DNA of 64,000 nt, taken from assembly GCA_006176705.1 (NCBI GenBank), contig QRFJ01000748.1, positions 124,001-188,000 of the forward strand, written 5' to 3'. Shown here in pieces: positions 46,001 through 57,716 of the stretch (position 1 is its first letter; every line of letters starts with the position of its first letter). The DNA comes from Cocos nucifera (lineage: Eukaryota; Streptophyta; Magnoliopsida; Arecales; Arecaceae). A program made the position numbers and the translations under genes. A model generated the notes under the pieces. The model was not told the DNA's origin. It worked only from the letters and a program-made list of their open reading frames with translations, and searched no databases.

Positions 46001-47627
46001 TGATAAACATCATAAATTTATTAATAAAGTATTAATTTATTAATTAATTTATATTAATTTTTAAGAATTATTAATCAATTTATATATAATTTTTGAAAAA
46101 TTCATATTTTTATTAATTAAAAAATTATTTAAAAAATAATAAAAAATAATAAAAATTAAAAAAATAAAATTTTATTATCAATAGAAAGAGCTCATTTTTT
46201 TTATCATAATGAAATAAATTTTAAGTAAAACAGATCTAAAATGAAAAAGATATGAATTTTTAAAAATATAAAATAAAAAAAAATTAAATAAAAAAAAGAA
46301 AATGGCTCAGCCGACTCCGCAAGCCGAGCCACCAAGCCAAGCCGAGCCATCAAGCCGACTCAGTCGTTGAAGCCATCAGCCGGTCCACGATCTAGGCGTG
46401 GACCGCCAGCTCAGCAAATTCCGGCGAATCAGAGGTTGCCACTGGTGGACCTAGACCCCTTAAGGGTCTATAGAAATTTATCGCAGCTCAGAAGGGTAAT
46501 TTAGTCTTTTCGTTCGACAATAGCGACGCTGATTGGTTGCGGTGTGCGGTGCGGCCGGTTCACGCGGTCCATGGGAACAGTAATTGTGCGATCGGACGGA
46601 TGTGGTTGTTTGCGGTCAGGATCGGATGGCTGTGGTTGCTTTCGAATTTTATTCAGATACAAACATCACGCGGATCACCATCGGACGGCAGCGCTCGATC
46701 CAGGCGATGATCCGACGGTCCAGAATGCTACCGACGGTGATCAGACTCCCGAAGCATGATTTGCGGCCAGATTTCCTCGATCAAGCGCGATCCAACGGCC
46801 AGAATTTAATCCGACCCGATCTGAGCTTATCTGCATCCGATTTTGATGATTTTTGGACCGTTGGATTCCTATTGAACGGCTGGATTTTATCAGATTTATC
46901 AGAGTCATATCAGAGCTATTTTGATTCAAATTTTATCCAAATTTATTTATATTTTGATGATTACAAAGGCATTAGTCCCATATTGCCTATAGAAAAAATA
47001 TCCAGCCCTCCTAGCTCTATAAAAAGGACCCCAGGCCATCAGAAATCAACATCTCCGATCAAGGTGAAGCTTTGGTATAGGGCGAAGCTAGGCTATGGGT
47101 TAAAGGCTGCTTCAAAGCAATGGATGTTGAGAAGAAGAGCTGAGCTTCTACACCATCTTTCTGCCAATGCCGATCCAAGATCAGAGATCAGGCTGTTTTA
47201 TTTTATTTTTTTTTTTCTCTTTAAATTTTATGTCTTTAAATTCTAAAATTTTAATTAATAAAAATTTTATTTTTGCATTTTAATTTCTTACTTTTTATTT
47301 TTATTGTAATTTAATTTCTACACTTTAATTATTACTTTTTATTTTATTTCAAGTAGATGCTAAGATCTAACTAATAGATCGTAGTATCAAATTTAAATTT
47401 CTGCATCTTTTAATTTTTACTTTTAATTTTCCGACTTCCCTCCTAATTCCAAAAACTCAAATTCTTTTCTTCTTTTCTTTTCAAAAATCAAAGATTTCAA
47501 ATCTAAAACACTACCTTCCCTGTGGATTCGATCCGACTCACTACTATCTATGCATTTTCAATAATTTTAAGAAGTCGGATTAAACTGATAAACACGGTGT
47601 CTTAACGACAACATCGCGTTCCTATCA
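46001..47627 (+). repeat. gypsy-2 5' LTR
   Basis: The first 300 bases are AT-rich. Then a cluster of AAGCCGAGCCA-type words (46313-46395) precedes a GC-richer U3 and a TATA box. It ends GTTCCTATCA. An open frame of 220 codons at 46584-47246 crosses the TATA region, has no known motif and is repeated only in broken form in the 3' LTR; I do not call it a gene. Confidence 0.9.
47016..47026 (+). promoter_or_regulatory. TATA box in gypsy-2 LTR
   Basis: CTATAAAAAGG is preserved in the 3' LTR (near 52445). It lies about 600 bases before the LTR end. Confidence 0.6.
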
Positions 47628-47633
47628 TGTTTT

Positions 47634-47650
47634 TGGCACCATTACCGGGG
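47634..47650 (+). other. gypsy-2 primer binding site (Arg-type)
   Basis: TGGCACCATTACCGGGG, two to three changes from the Tat/Athila consensus TGGCGCCGTTGCCGGGG, six bases after the LTR. Confidence 0.8.
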
Positions 47651-48292
47651 AAGGCACGGACATTAAATTTTTGATCTTTTTGATTTTTCTATAAATAAAT
47701 TACAAATAAAATTTCTACTTTCTTATAAATATTGCTTGCTAATTTTTTTTTATTTTGCAGAAAAAGAGATTAAAGGATAAAAAGAATTAGGAGTTTTGCT
47801 TGGTGAGATTAATTCTAACCCTAGTACTCTTTCCTTTTTATTTATTTATTTATTTATTTTACTTTTAAATTAATTTAAAAAAATATTCATTTAAACCTAA
47901 TTAAAAGCCTCATGATAAGATTAGAAATCCTAACTGTTTAGAGCATGCATCATATTAGTTTTATTTTTATTTTTATTTTTATTTTTGGTGATTGCTGGAA
48001 GCAAGGTAAGCCTTTCAGAATTTAATTAGTTACATGCATCTAGTTTAAATTGCATAGAACCCTTTGATTGAAATTTTTTTTGCATATCATATTAAATCAA
48101 ATTAAGGGCACAATCCAATTAAACAAGATAAGGTGGGGATTTCATCACCCTTCCTTGGCCCACAAACAACCAACCAGCATCCTGCATTGACCTAAGCTTT
48201 TAATTTTAAAATCAATTAGACATCAACCCTAGGAACTCGAGCTCAATAGGACAAGGAATCCTAAGAGTTGTACCAGGTTAGGATAAGTTAAT

Positions 48293-48450
48293 TTGACTGG
48301 TGTCTAGGAAAGTGGTTCAGGAACGACTGGGCCCGAAGGAAGGTGGTTTCTAATTGGTTCCGTTCGCTTACCTGGCCAAGCACAATTGATGTCTAAGGCA
48401 AGCAACGGGGGACTCCCACCGACCTTACACTTACCTGGCTAGTTGATTGG
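48293..48450 (+). repeat. Shared leader module, best preserved gypsy-2 copy
   Basis: In order: GACTGGTGTCTAGGAAAG, TGGTTCAGGAA, AATTGGTTCCGTTCGC, TTACCTGGCCAA, GATGTCTAAGGCAAGCAACG, GGGGACTCCCACC and CACTTACCTGGCTAG. The copia-1 leader has the same order and sense. It starts about 0.65 kb after the primer site and ends before the gag remains. It is not open in any one frame. Confidence 0.8.
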
Positions 48451-48879
48451 CTAATCCTACACTTGGAGGGCTTGAAGGTGACCTTGGCAGTTAGGAGCTG
48501 TCTAGATCTAGGATAACCCTTTAGTCAGGATTGATTGACCAACTTGATTGCTAACCAACACATTAAATCTAATTAAACCTAATTCTTCTCTTTCTTCTTA
48601 GTTCTAGGACTCCTTAGGACCTCTTCTTTAGAACTCTTCTTTCTTTCTTCTTCTTTCTCCTCTAAAAATAAAATAAAATAAAAATTAAACTAAACTAAAA
48701 TAAAAATTAAATTAATAATTAAATAAAAAATTAAATTAAATTAAATTAAAATTTAAACCATACATTAGGGTAATTAATTACACTAATAAATAATTTTGCA
48801 TGGTAGGAAATCATTTTTTCTGATTTAGTTGAACTTAATTGAATGGTTGATTCACATTAACATAATAATCAAATGGCTA

Positions 48880-49860
48880 ATATGAATCTAATAGTCCAAA
48901 AATTAGATAAAGTTGACCTTCTTGCTCAGAAAATAGATCAACTCCTAACCCTAGGTCAATAATCTCCTGCACAATTCATATCATCTTCTAATTATCAGGA
49001 GAATTATTCAATCTGTGCTAGCCCAACCCATCATGTAAGTGAATATCCTATGACTGCACAGTTTTCATATTTTATCCAAGAACAAGTTCAAGCTACTCAA
49101 GGATACTCCAAATTGATTAATGATCCATTTTTCAAATTCATATAATTCAGATTGGAGTAACCTTTAATTTTTCTTGGACATCCCAACAGACTCAGGCTCA
49201 AGACCCAAATTTTACCTATCCAAAACTTATCAAAATAGGCCCCAATACCAAAACTATGCCTATAATAATGGCCAGCCTAGTCAGTTTATCCAGCCATCAC
49301 ATCATAATCAGCCTTCATACCCACCTCCTCAACAGACCAATCTAGCCGATGATAGATTTAACCAACTTCAACAATTAATTCTAACTCAACAGCAATCTAT
49401 CGCCAGACTAGAAGCTCAAATAGGATAATTAGTTGAGTCTAACATGAGGAGAGAACTAGATCAACTACCGAACCTACCAATTTCAAACAACCCACCTAAT
49501 GTCCACCAACCACCTGGACCAAGTTATCAATTAATATGTCTCATCTAAGAATCCCCAATTTGAGAATGCCAAAGTAATTTCTGAACTTAAAAGCTATAGG
49601 ATTCTTATGGACCCATACCAAGATCAGGTGAGAGAGGCTAGTACTGATGCTAGCCAAAATAAAAATTTAGAGGAACTGGTTAGTACTGAGACTAACCATA
49701 TAGAAGAACCCAAGCCAGAAATTAGTACTTATGCTAGTTCCAGTTTAAATGAGATAGAAATAGGAAAAAAGAGAATAGATGATTTATCCGAGACTTATAA
49801 ACCTAATGTCCTATGTTCCCTTCAACCCTAGAAGCTGGTTCTTCTTACAAAAATCAAGAG
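48880..49860 (+). pseudogene. gypsy-2 gag remnant, capsid core deleted
   Basis: After the leader the text jumps to KVDLLAQKIDQLL-like, which in gypsy-1 follows the capsid core, so about 0.75 kb is missing near 48875. Then comes the degenerate knuckle position (CASPTHHVSEYPM, near 49015-49055). An open 84-codon stretch at 49174-49428 is rich in Gln, Asn and Tyr (NYAYNNGQPSQF, QQLILTQQQSIARLEAQIG). Single-stop breaks follow at 49426 and 49550. Confidence 0.65.
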
Positions 49861-49873
49861 GCATGTAATGAAA

Positions 49874-50174
49874 TATCAATGGAGTTGTTTAAGCAAGATC
49901 ACATTAATTTACCTCCAGAATTAAAACAGCCTTTAGTCACCATTCCAGCACCCATTGAATCAAACTTAACTCCTAATATAAAACTCCATTCATGAGCATT
50001 TTAGAAAAACAAATAGGAGAAATTCTTAATAAACATGGTTCTGAGAATGGAATCATAAATTATATCCCTAAAATTAATAATGAATATATCAATAATGGGA
50101 TTATAAATCAACTTTCTGAGATTGGCAATCCAAAACCATTGGAATTTGTCAATCCAATATTCGACATAGGATAG
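49874..50174 (+). pseudogene. gypsy-2 C-terminal gag-associated frame
   Basis: It is the counterpart of gypsy-1 15071-15367: MELFKQDHINLPPELKQPL, then after a one-base shift at about 49990, MSILEKQIGEILNKHGSENG to NPIFDIG. Ends of both copies align. No domain recognised. Its preservation in two families without pol is notable. Confidence 0.55.
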
Positions 50175-51425
50175 TAAGCTGCATTGTGTCTGGCTGAAGA
50201 CGGTAAACTTAGCGCTTGTTGGGAGGCAACCCAATATTTAGTTTTTATCTAATTTATCTTTTTAGTTATTTTTTTTTTTTTTTAGGATAATTTGAATAAG
50301 TTGGAGGGAGAGCTCAAATTTTCAAAGGCATGTGCTGGACCAAAAATATACTGAGTTAGGTGTATTCTTTCATGTTCTTTATTACATCCTTTATTTTTTC
50401 TTCTCCATTGAGGACAATGTCGATTAAGTTGGGGGGAGAGAAAAATAAAAATTTTAAAATTTTAAGTCCTCAAAAAAGTTAGTATTTAGTATTTAGACAC
50501 CTGATTATGCTTAAGAATCGAATTAAACTAAGCATTTTTAAAAGAAAATTGATACACAGATCAGAGAATCTGTGAGATATTGAGGAATCAAGTATTAAGA
50601 AAATTCAATAAAGAGTTAAGTCTAGAACATAAAAAAAAAATTTTTTCTTGGAGCATTTCTAATTATTTCTACTAGCATCAAAGAAAAGTCTACTTTTTAT
50701 AGGCTTGTGTAGGGTAAACTATACGTTTCTTCATATAAAAATTTATTTTAATAAAATAGTTTTCAAGTACTTCTCACTGAGTAACCGGGCCTCTTTGCCT
50801 AAGCAAGCATTGAGTTTCGCATCAAAAGGTGGGAAAGGGCAAAGAAGCTCGTTGTAAAGCTAGTCTTAACTCGTAGCCTATTTGATTCGAGCTAGTAAGC
50901 CCGAGGGGTATTCTATACCTAGTGCCCTAAAGCCAACTGGTTTGGGAGTCATTGGCCCAAGACTCGCTACATGGATCAAATAGAAAGCTTAAGGAGTTAA
51001 GACACTCAATAGTGGTACAACGTTAAAAAAAAAAAAAAAAAAAAAATATTGGTTTCCCACCGAGTAACGGGTCCCGTTGCCTAAGTAAGCAATGATATTC
51101 GCATCAAAAAGTGGCAATGTGAAAATAAAAATTAATAAATGAAGGATGGAAGTAGCAATATACACTTGCCTATATGAAAGTTTAGACAAATCAGAGATAA
51201 AAGTGGAATAATTTAGAAAAAGTTCTAAAAAATTTAATGTTCTTTACTTAATTTTTCTATTGATAAGTATTAATACCCCAATGATATATCTCATTTAAGC
51301 TCTACTGAATATCAATGGCCATTTTGAAAATTGCTTAGGTAAAATTCGAAACTCTAAAGTTAAAAGGTATTTAAAACTAAATTCTTTCTTTACTCGAGGA
51401 CGAGCAAAGCTTAAGTTGGGGGGTG
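50175..51425 (+). other. gypsy-2 3' interior with polypurine tracts
   Basis: Begins near GCGCTTGTTGGGAGGCAACC (the word precedes the 3' region of Tat/Athila elements too). AAGTTGGGGGGAGAG near 50428 and AAGTTGGGGGGTG just before the LTR (51412-51424) are polypurine tracts; the second would prime plus-strand synthesis. A 22-base A run is at about 51025. Two short repeats of the AGTAACCGGGCCTC/GAGTAACGGGTCCC type lie at 50780 and 51062. Non-coding. Confidence 0.65.
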
Positions 51426-53054
51426 TGATAAGCATCATAAATTTATCAATAAAAGTATTAATTTATTAATTAATTTATATTAATTTTTAAGAATTATTAA
51501 TCAATTTATATATAATTTTTGAAAAATTCATATTTTTATTAATTAAAAAATTAATTAAAAAATAATAAAAATAATAAAAAAATTAAAAAAATAAAATTTT
51601 ATTATCAATAGAAAGAGCTCATTTTTTTGATCATAATGAAATAAATTTTAAGTAAAACGGAGCTAAAATGAAAAAGATATGAATTTTTAAAAATATAAAA
51701 TAAATAAAAATTAAATAAAAAAAGAAAATGGCTCAGCCGACTCCGCAAGCCGAGCCACCAAGCCAAGCCGAGCCATCAAGCTGACTCAGCCATTGAAGCC
51801 ATCAGCCGGTCCACGATCTAGGCGTGGACCGCCAGCTCAGCAAATTCCGGCGAATCAGAGATTGCCACGTGGTGGACCTAGACCCCTTAAGGGTCTACAG
51901 AAATTTATCGTGGCTCACAAGGGTAATTTAGTCTTTTCGTCCGACAACAGCGATGCTGATTGGTTGCGGTGTGTGGTGCGGCCGGTTCACGCGGTCCATG
52001 GGAACAGTAATTGCGCGATCGGACGGATGTGGTTGTTTGCGGTTAGGATCGGACGGCTGTGGTTGCTTTCGAATTTTATTCAGATACAAACATCACGTGG
52101 ATCACCATCGGACGGCAGAGCTCGATCCAGGCGATGATCCGACGGTCCAGAATGCTGCCGGCGGTGATCAAGACTCCCGAAGCATGATTTACGGCCAGAT
52201 TTCCTCGATCAAGCGTGATCCAACGGCCAGAATTTAATCCGACCCAATCTGAGCTTATCTGCATCCGATTTTGATGATTTTTGGACTGTTGGATTCCTAT
52301 TGAACGGCTAGATTTTATCAGATTTATCAGAGTCATATCAGAGCTATTTTGATTCAAATTTTATCCAAATTTGTTTGTATTTTGACGATTACAAAGGCAT
52401 TAGTCCCATATTGCCTTTAGAAAAAATATCCAGCCCTCCTAGCTCTATAAAAAGGACCCTAGGCCATCAGAAATCAACATCTCCGATCAAGGTGAAGCTT
52501 TGGTACAGGGCGAAGCCAGGCTATGGGTTAAAGGCTGCTTCGAAGCAACGGATGCCGAGAAGAAGAGCCGAGCTTCTACACCATCTTTCTGTCAATGCCG
52601 ATCCAAGATCAGAGATCAGGTTATTTTATTTTATTTTCTTTTCTCTTTAAATTTTATGTATTTAAATTCTAAAATTTTAATTAATAAAAATTTTATTTTT
52701 GTATTTTAATTTCTTGTTTTTTTATTTTTATTATAATTTAATTTCTACACTTTAATTATTACTTTTTATTTTATTGCAAGTAGATGCTAAGATCTAACTA
52801 ATAGATCTTGGTACCAAATTTAAATTTGTGCATCTTTTAATTTTTACTTTTAATTTTCTGACTTCACTCCTAATTCCAAAAACTCAAATTCTTTTCTTCT
52901 TTTCTTTTCAAAAATCAAAGATTTCAAATCTAAAACACTACCTTCCCTGTGGATTCGACCCGACTCACTACTATCTATGCATTTTCAATAATTTTAAGAA
53001 GTCGGATTAAACTGATAAACACGGTGTCTTAACGACAACATCGCGTTCCTATCA
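51426..53054 (+). repeat. gypsy-2 3' LTR
   Basis: TGATAAGCATC to GTTCCTATCA. It differs from the 5' LTR only by scattered substitutions and two net bases. It ends at the resumption of the solo LTR (CTGTCCAACC). Confidence 0.9.
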
Positions 53055-53955
53055 CTGTCCAACCTTGCCTACTGGCCGACCTTGAAGGTGACCGAATTTT
53101 TCTACTTCACTTCATGGATAGCAGATCCTGGCAACTCTACACTAGGAACCTCGACTTGACAAATTTGAGTTAACAAGAGGACCTCGCCATTAATGTAGGT
53201 CCGACCTTCAATTTGGAATAAGCGGTAGTCATTCCACAAGCAGTGAATCTCAGTACTTTGTCTCAACTTTAAGTCAACTACGAATGTCCATCAAATCTCT
53301 TCAAGAGAGTCTAGCCACAGTCCTTATTAAAGAACCTACCATCCCTTTCTGATCTCCAGTCTACCTAACCAAGAATGCCTACACCTATTCTCGACTGACC
53401 TTGAAGGTGGCCGAGCTCTTGAAAGCTATTAAAGATAGCATCAATAGGACCCCAAACTCAGAATCTAGCTGTAAACTCACCACCATCAATGCAAAGGCTA
53501 ACCTTTGAAGCTCAGTCAGTCTGACCTTTAGTTTTAACGACGACATAATTGAAACAATGTCAAGCTGAAAATCCATTATCTTCAGTCTAAACTTTAATAA
53601 ATAAAATCCAACCACCAGCAAGTTGCGACAAATGATAGTCCACTCTCCATAACAAATTTCAAGTTGCCCGAACAGCCTTCTAACATTCTATTATGGTTGT
53701 CACTATCATTCTATTATAGGCTCTATCTATGTAAGGGATACTTTAGATACATTGATCCTCTCTAAGCTCTTAAGCTCTCCTCTCAAATTTAATCTCCTAT
53801 GGACTCCATTCTTATTGGCCAATAAACTAACTTGATCGTCAGAGGGTTCTATCAGAGCCAACTCTAGCTAGGACTTCATCTTGTAGGTCTCATTGGCGAT
53901 CTCATCTTCTCCAACTCTAGCAAACTCCAGCATCCATCCATTTTCTACACCAACA

Positions 53956-56900
53956 CATAAAAATCCAAAAAATAAAATCCCAATATCAATCACATCGATG
54001 TAGAAATCTTGATCTAACTTTTAGATCTAATAACTAAAGTTCAAAACTTTATACCTGAGCATGGATCGCTGATCTCCACTATTGTAACTTCCAGATATGA
54101 AGATCTAAATATTGCTTGTAGCTGCATAGGGTGTCTGACCTCTACAGATCGTCCACTCAAAGTTCTATACAGATCCGATCTTTCGAGATTGCTAGATCAT
54201 GCAAAGATCATATGACAGACTGATATGATCTCTTCTTGTTCTTTGAACCTCTCAGACTTTTCAAAGTCGAAGATGAGTCTCTAAAGGATGTGGAAGGAGG
54301 AATAAAAACAAAGAAAGTGATTCCTCTCTCTGATTTTTCTTTCTTACAAAATAAAACCCTAAAACTAGGTTAAGGTCTCTCACCGTAAAAGAAGAAAGAT
54401 CTCTTCTCTTTCTCACATGCCTTAGATGTCTTCCCACCCTAAAACCTTACACCCCTTGGAGTTTTCCACCCCATCTCTCTCAGATTTTCATGTTGAATAG
54501 GGATTAGGATTGGTGCACAAAATGTTAGGGCTTAAATAGATGTGAGCGACAACATTTGGATATGGCTGAATATTTGTTCAAGTTTTATCCAAACTTCTTT
54601 TGAGATAGAACTTGAAACTAAGTGAAATTCCATCCATAAGGATGTGAGAAACCTCTGGGCATGGACCATATCTCACATGCAAATTCATATTTGCATGAGA
54701 GAATAAATTGCATGAGAAAAGGTGGTGCAAGGGAGAAGTGGTGCATGAGCTAGTCCAACTAGTTTGGACTCTAGTTTCCTTATTTGATTCCAATCAGATT
54801 AGAATCAAATTAGTAAGATTAAACCCAATTTAATTAGACTTTAAATTATCTTAATTAAATTCTAATTAAATTAGGATTTGATCAAGTCAAAGTCCTGATC
54901 AAATCTGAAACCAGTCTTCCTTAGCAATTAGGTTATCTCATAACCTAATCGGGTCAAATCAAATTGAATCCAAAGCAATTAAATTTGATCCAAACTTCAT
55001 TGCTCCATCAAATTGAGCTAATTAGCAACTTATTGCTAACTAATTCTCCAATGATAGAATTCCAATCAAGTAGGACTCCTAGTGATAGAGTTCTCATCCA
55101 GTTGGACTCGTGACCATAGAGTCCCCATCTAGTGAAACTCTTAATCACAGAGTCCTAACTCAGTAGGACTCCCAACCATTGAGTCCTAGCTCAATGGAAT
55201 TCCTGATCATAAAGTTCCAATTCAGTAGGACTCTTGATCACAAGTCCTAGTCTGATGAGACTCTCAATTAGCCACATGATCAGATAGGTACTTCTAGTAA
55301 GTGTGACCCCATAGGTTCGAACCTAAGCTGGTATTACAAGAATAAATTTTTATATCAATCAAAGTAACCATCTAGTAATAGTACCTTGATATCTGGATAG
55401 ATCGAATATATGCAAAAAAATATTCATAACCTATGAGAATATGGTTAACATATAATTCATCCCTTTGACCCTGAATGCTTGAGGATGACTTAGGGTTTAA
55501 CAGTCAACCCTAAATAAGTCATTCAAATTGTATTTTAAATTTTAAATCCATCACTTAGATTATCCTAGCCATAATTTTGCTAAATTGAAATACAATGATG
55601 CATGATCCCCAAACTCTTAGAGTGGTCAATCCTATCTAATCATGCACTGACTTAACAAGTACTTGACTGCACCTAGAAATCTTCCATCACTAAATTAAAA
55701 ATTCAGATAGTCCGGTATCAAAGTATAGTGAGTTGCTTGCAAGTCACCATACTGATCTTAGATCTAAAGAACACTTATACCCATATCCCTTCGGAGCAAG
55801 ACTTGATAGTAGAATGCTCTAGAGTAGTTATTGGGAAACATGCAGGATTTCATGCTTCTATTTCAAAACTTTTTCAAAATAAATTACAAAGGAAGATGTA
55901 AATTAAACTATTTAATCTACAAAATCATGTAATCTAATTACTAAATCCTATATTTAGTACCTATAATATGTCATAACGCATACATAAATCTGAAAATAAA
56001 TATTTTGGTATTGATCAAATAAATACCCAAGATCTAGAATAGTTCTAGATCTAAATCCTAGATCGCAACTAGGTAAGAGAAGAGATCAAATCTCTTACCT
56101 TCGCATAGGTCGAGAACTCTATAGTTGATTCCATTATAGTCCTTTATTGCTTAGAGCCACACATACATCCGACCTTTATAGGTAATCCACATGAAGCTAC
56201 AAACATAGATCGGAGGTTCGTCAAACAAAGATCCACTCGAAGTGCTAGCATCTTACGGATCCCTCCTAATGGTTAATCTAAAAATTATTCTTCTAATCTC
56301 TTGGATACTTCAAGAGATGAAGAATAAGAAGAGGAATAAGAAAGAAATCTAACCCTTGGATCTCTCAAAGATCAAAAAAATAAAATACAAGAAAAAATAT
56401 CCAAAGAGAACATAGATCTTCTCTTTCAGGACAACAACGATTGATGTCCTAAAAATATCTCTATGTTAGGATAAGAGGAGACCTTCTCCTCAAGATTTTT
56501 CCTATGCTTCCAGATCTAACATTGTTTGATTTTTCTCATAGAAAAATTTCATAAATAAAAAGAGAAGAAGGGTTCTTAAAGAAACCCTAAGAGAAGATAT
56601 TTCTTCTCTTCTTCTTCTCTCATCAGGACATGATCAGATCATGTCCAAAAATGAGCACGATGCCCCAACATCTTACAGCACTCATCCCTATGCCCTCTCC
56701 CTCTCTCTCTCAGATTTTTATCACATAAAAATACATAAATAAATTATAAAGAAAAAATCAAGAGAAGACAATCTTCTCTTACCTTTATCCCTTCAAGACA
56801 TCAACATTTGATGTCCAAAAGAAAGTCTCTTCCTCCAAGGAAATTAGGGATCATCCTCCGATGCCTCACCTCTCTTTTCTTCTAGTATTTAAATGAAATC

Positions 56901-57716
56901 CTAGGGATTTTTTATGCCATCTCCTATCTCATAGGAGGCACCACTCAGAAAAGGGAAGTCTAGGTCAAAAGACCTAGTCAAACATGGATGTTATAGGGCA
57001 TCCAACTCTTAGATGCCCCTCCTATTTTTTAGTTGGACGTCCCTCCTATTTTTTCTGCATGAGAACTTGATTCCATGTACAAAAGGGAGGAAAAAAGGGG
57101 GTGAACAAAATAACAATGCATGGAGAAAAATGGCACAAGAGAGGGGAAGGAATTTTTGGTTTCATAGGACTTTATCTCTTCTTGCCATGTTTGACCAATT
57201 CAAACAAGATTCCAAATATATATTTTAATTCCCAAAATCATCTATTATGGGGCATGGAGAGCTCTCATTGGCATGAGAAATCTCATACCAATAATGAAAA
57301 AAATATGGTGTGGGATTTTCCATCTTGGCACAAGGGAAGTGAGAGAGTCCCAGTTGCCAAGGGAAGTGAGAGAGTCCCGATTCAACTAGGACTCCTCCTA
57401 TTTGACTAGGTCAAAATAATTTTTTTAACCCAATTGAACTTGAACTAAAGTAACCTAATTAAATGATGATCCTAGCCCGACTAGAAGCCTAATTATATTA
57501 GATTAAATTAAATTTAAATTTAATTTAATTTTTAATTAAATTTAAAATTAGGTGCACTCAAGTCCTAGTTTAACAAGAACTTGTTCTCCCTTGCAATTGG
57601 CTTATCCAATAAATCAATTAGACTTAATCCAATTAAGTCCAAACTAATTCTAATTAAATCTAATTCAATTTGATTTAATCTTAGCCCAATTGCTCAATCA
57701 AATTGAGCCAATTAGC
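53956..57716. other. Retroelement-derived LTR-like sequence without genes
   Basis: Contains a minisatellite (55041-55272), a fragment matching 10315-10646 inverted (55838-56165), and a stretch (54780-55620) matched in the same orientation by 57400-57716 joined to 63562-64000. So at least two copies of one long-LTR family lie here. A 22-bp word (AAGGGAAGTGAGAGAGTCCC) is doubled at about 57340-57382. Short frames at 54578-54793, 57013-57228 and 57101-57409 show no motif. Confidence 0.5.
55041..55272 (+). repeat. 31-bp minisatellite, about seven units
   Basis: Units follow AGTAGGACTCCTA, then GATAGAGTTC, then TCATCC, with a period of 31 bases (about 55069, 55100, 55131, 55162, 55193, 55224). 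The related copy at 63562-63680 lacks this array, so it expanded in this copy only. Confidence 0.85.

Larger units (their letters stand above)
46001..53054 (+). mobile_element. gypsy-2: non-autonomous Ty3/gypsy element without gag core or pol
   Basis: LTRs of 1627 and 1629 bp, TGATAA...CCTATCA, flanked by CTGTA and CTGTC. The primer site is Tat/Athila type. The 3.8 kb interior shares its leader, Gln-rich gag part and C-terminal frame with gypsy-1, but the capsid core is deleted and there is no protease, RT, RNase H or integrase. The LTRs look much more alike than those of gypsy-1, so the insertion is relatively young. Confidence 0.85.
45669..53955. repeat. Solo LTR (1.23 kb) split by gypsy-2
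   Basis: It runs from TGTTGGGGGTAAAATGG to TTTTCTACACCAACA, with TGTTGG/CCAACA ends. Perfect CATAA copies flank it (45664-45668 and 53956-53960). Removing gypsy-2 leaves about 1.23 kb. It contains ACCTTGAAGGT palindromes (53088, 53399). No second LTR or interior exists, so it is a solo LTR. Superfamily is uncertain. Confidence 0.8.

Noticed and set aside
46584..47246. 220-codon open frame in the gypsy-2 5' LTR
   Set aside because: It spans promoter and transcript start of the LTR, has no motif, and its counterpart in the 3' LTR is split. I treat it as chance.
55041..55272. 31-bp direct repeats resembling a CRISPR array
   Set aside because: Units are contiguous without unique spacers and lie in plant LTR sequence. 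This is a minisatellite.
57101..57409. 102-codon open frame
   Set aside because: No motif, unusual for coding, and located in LTR-like sequence.
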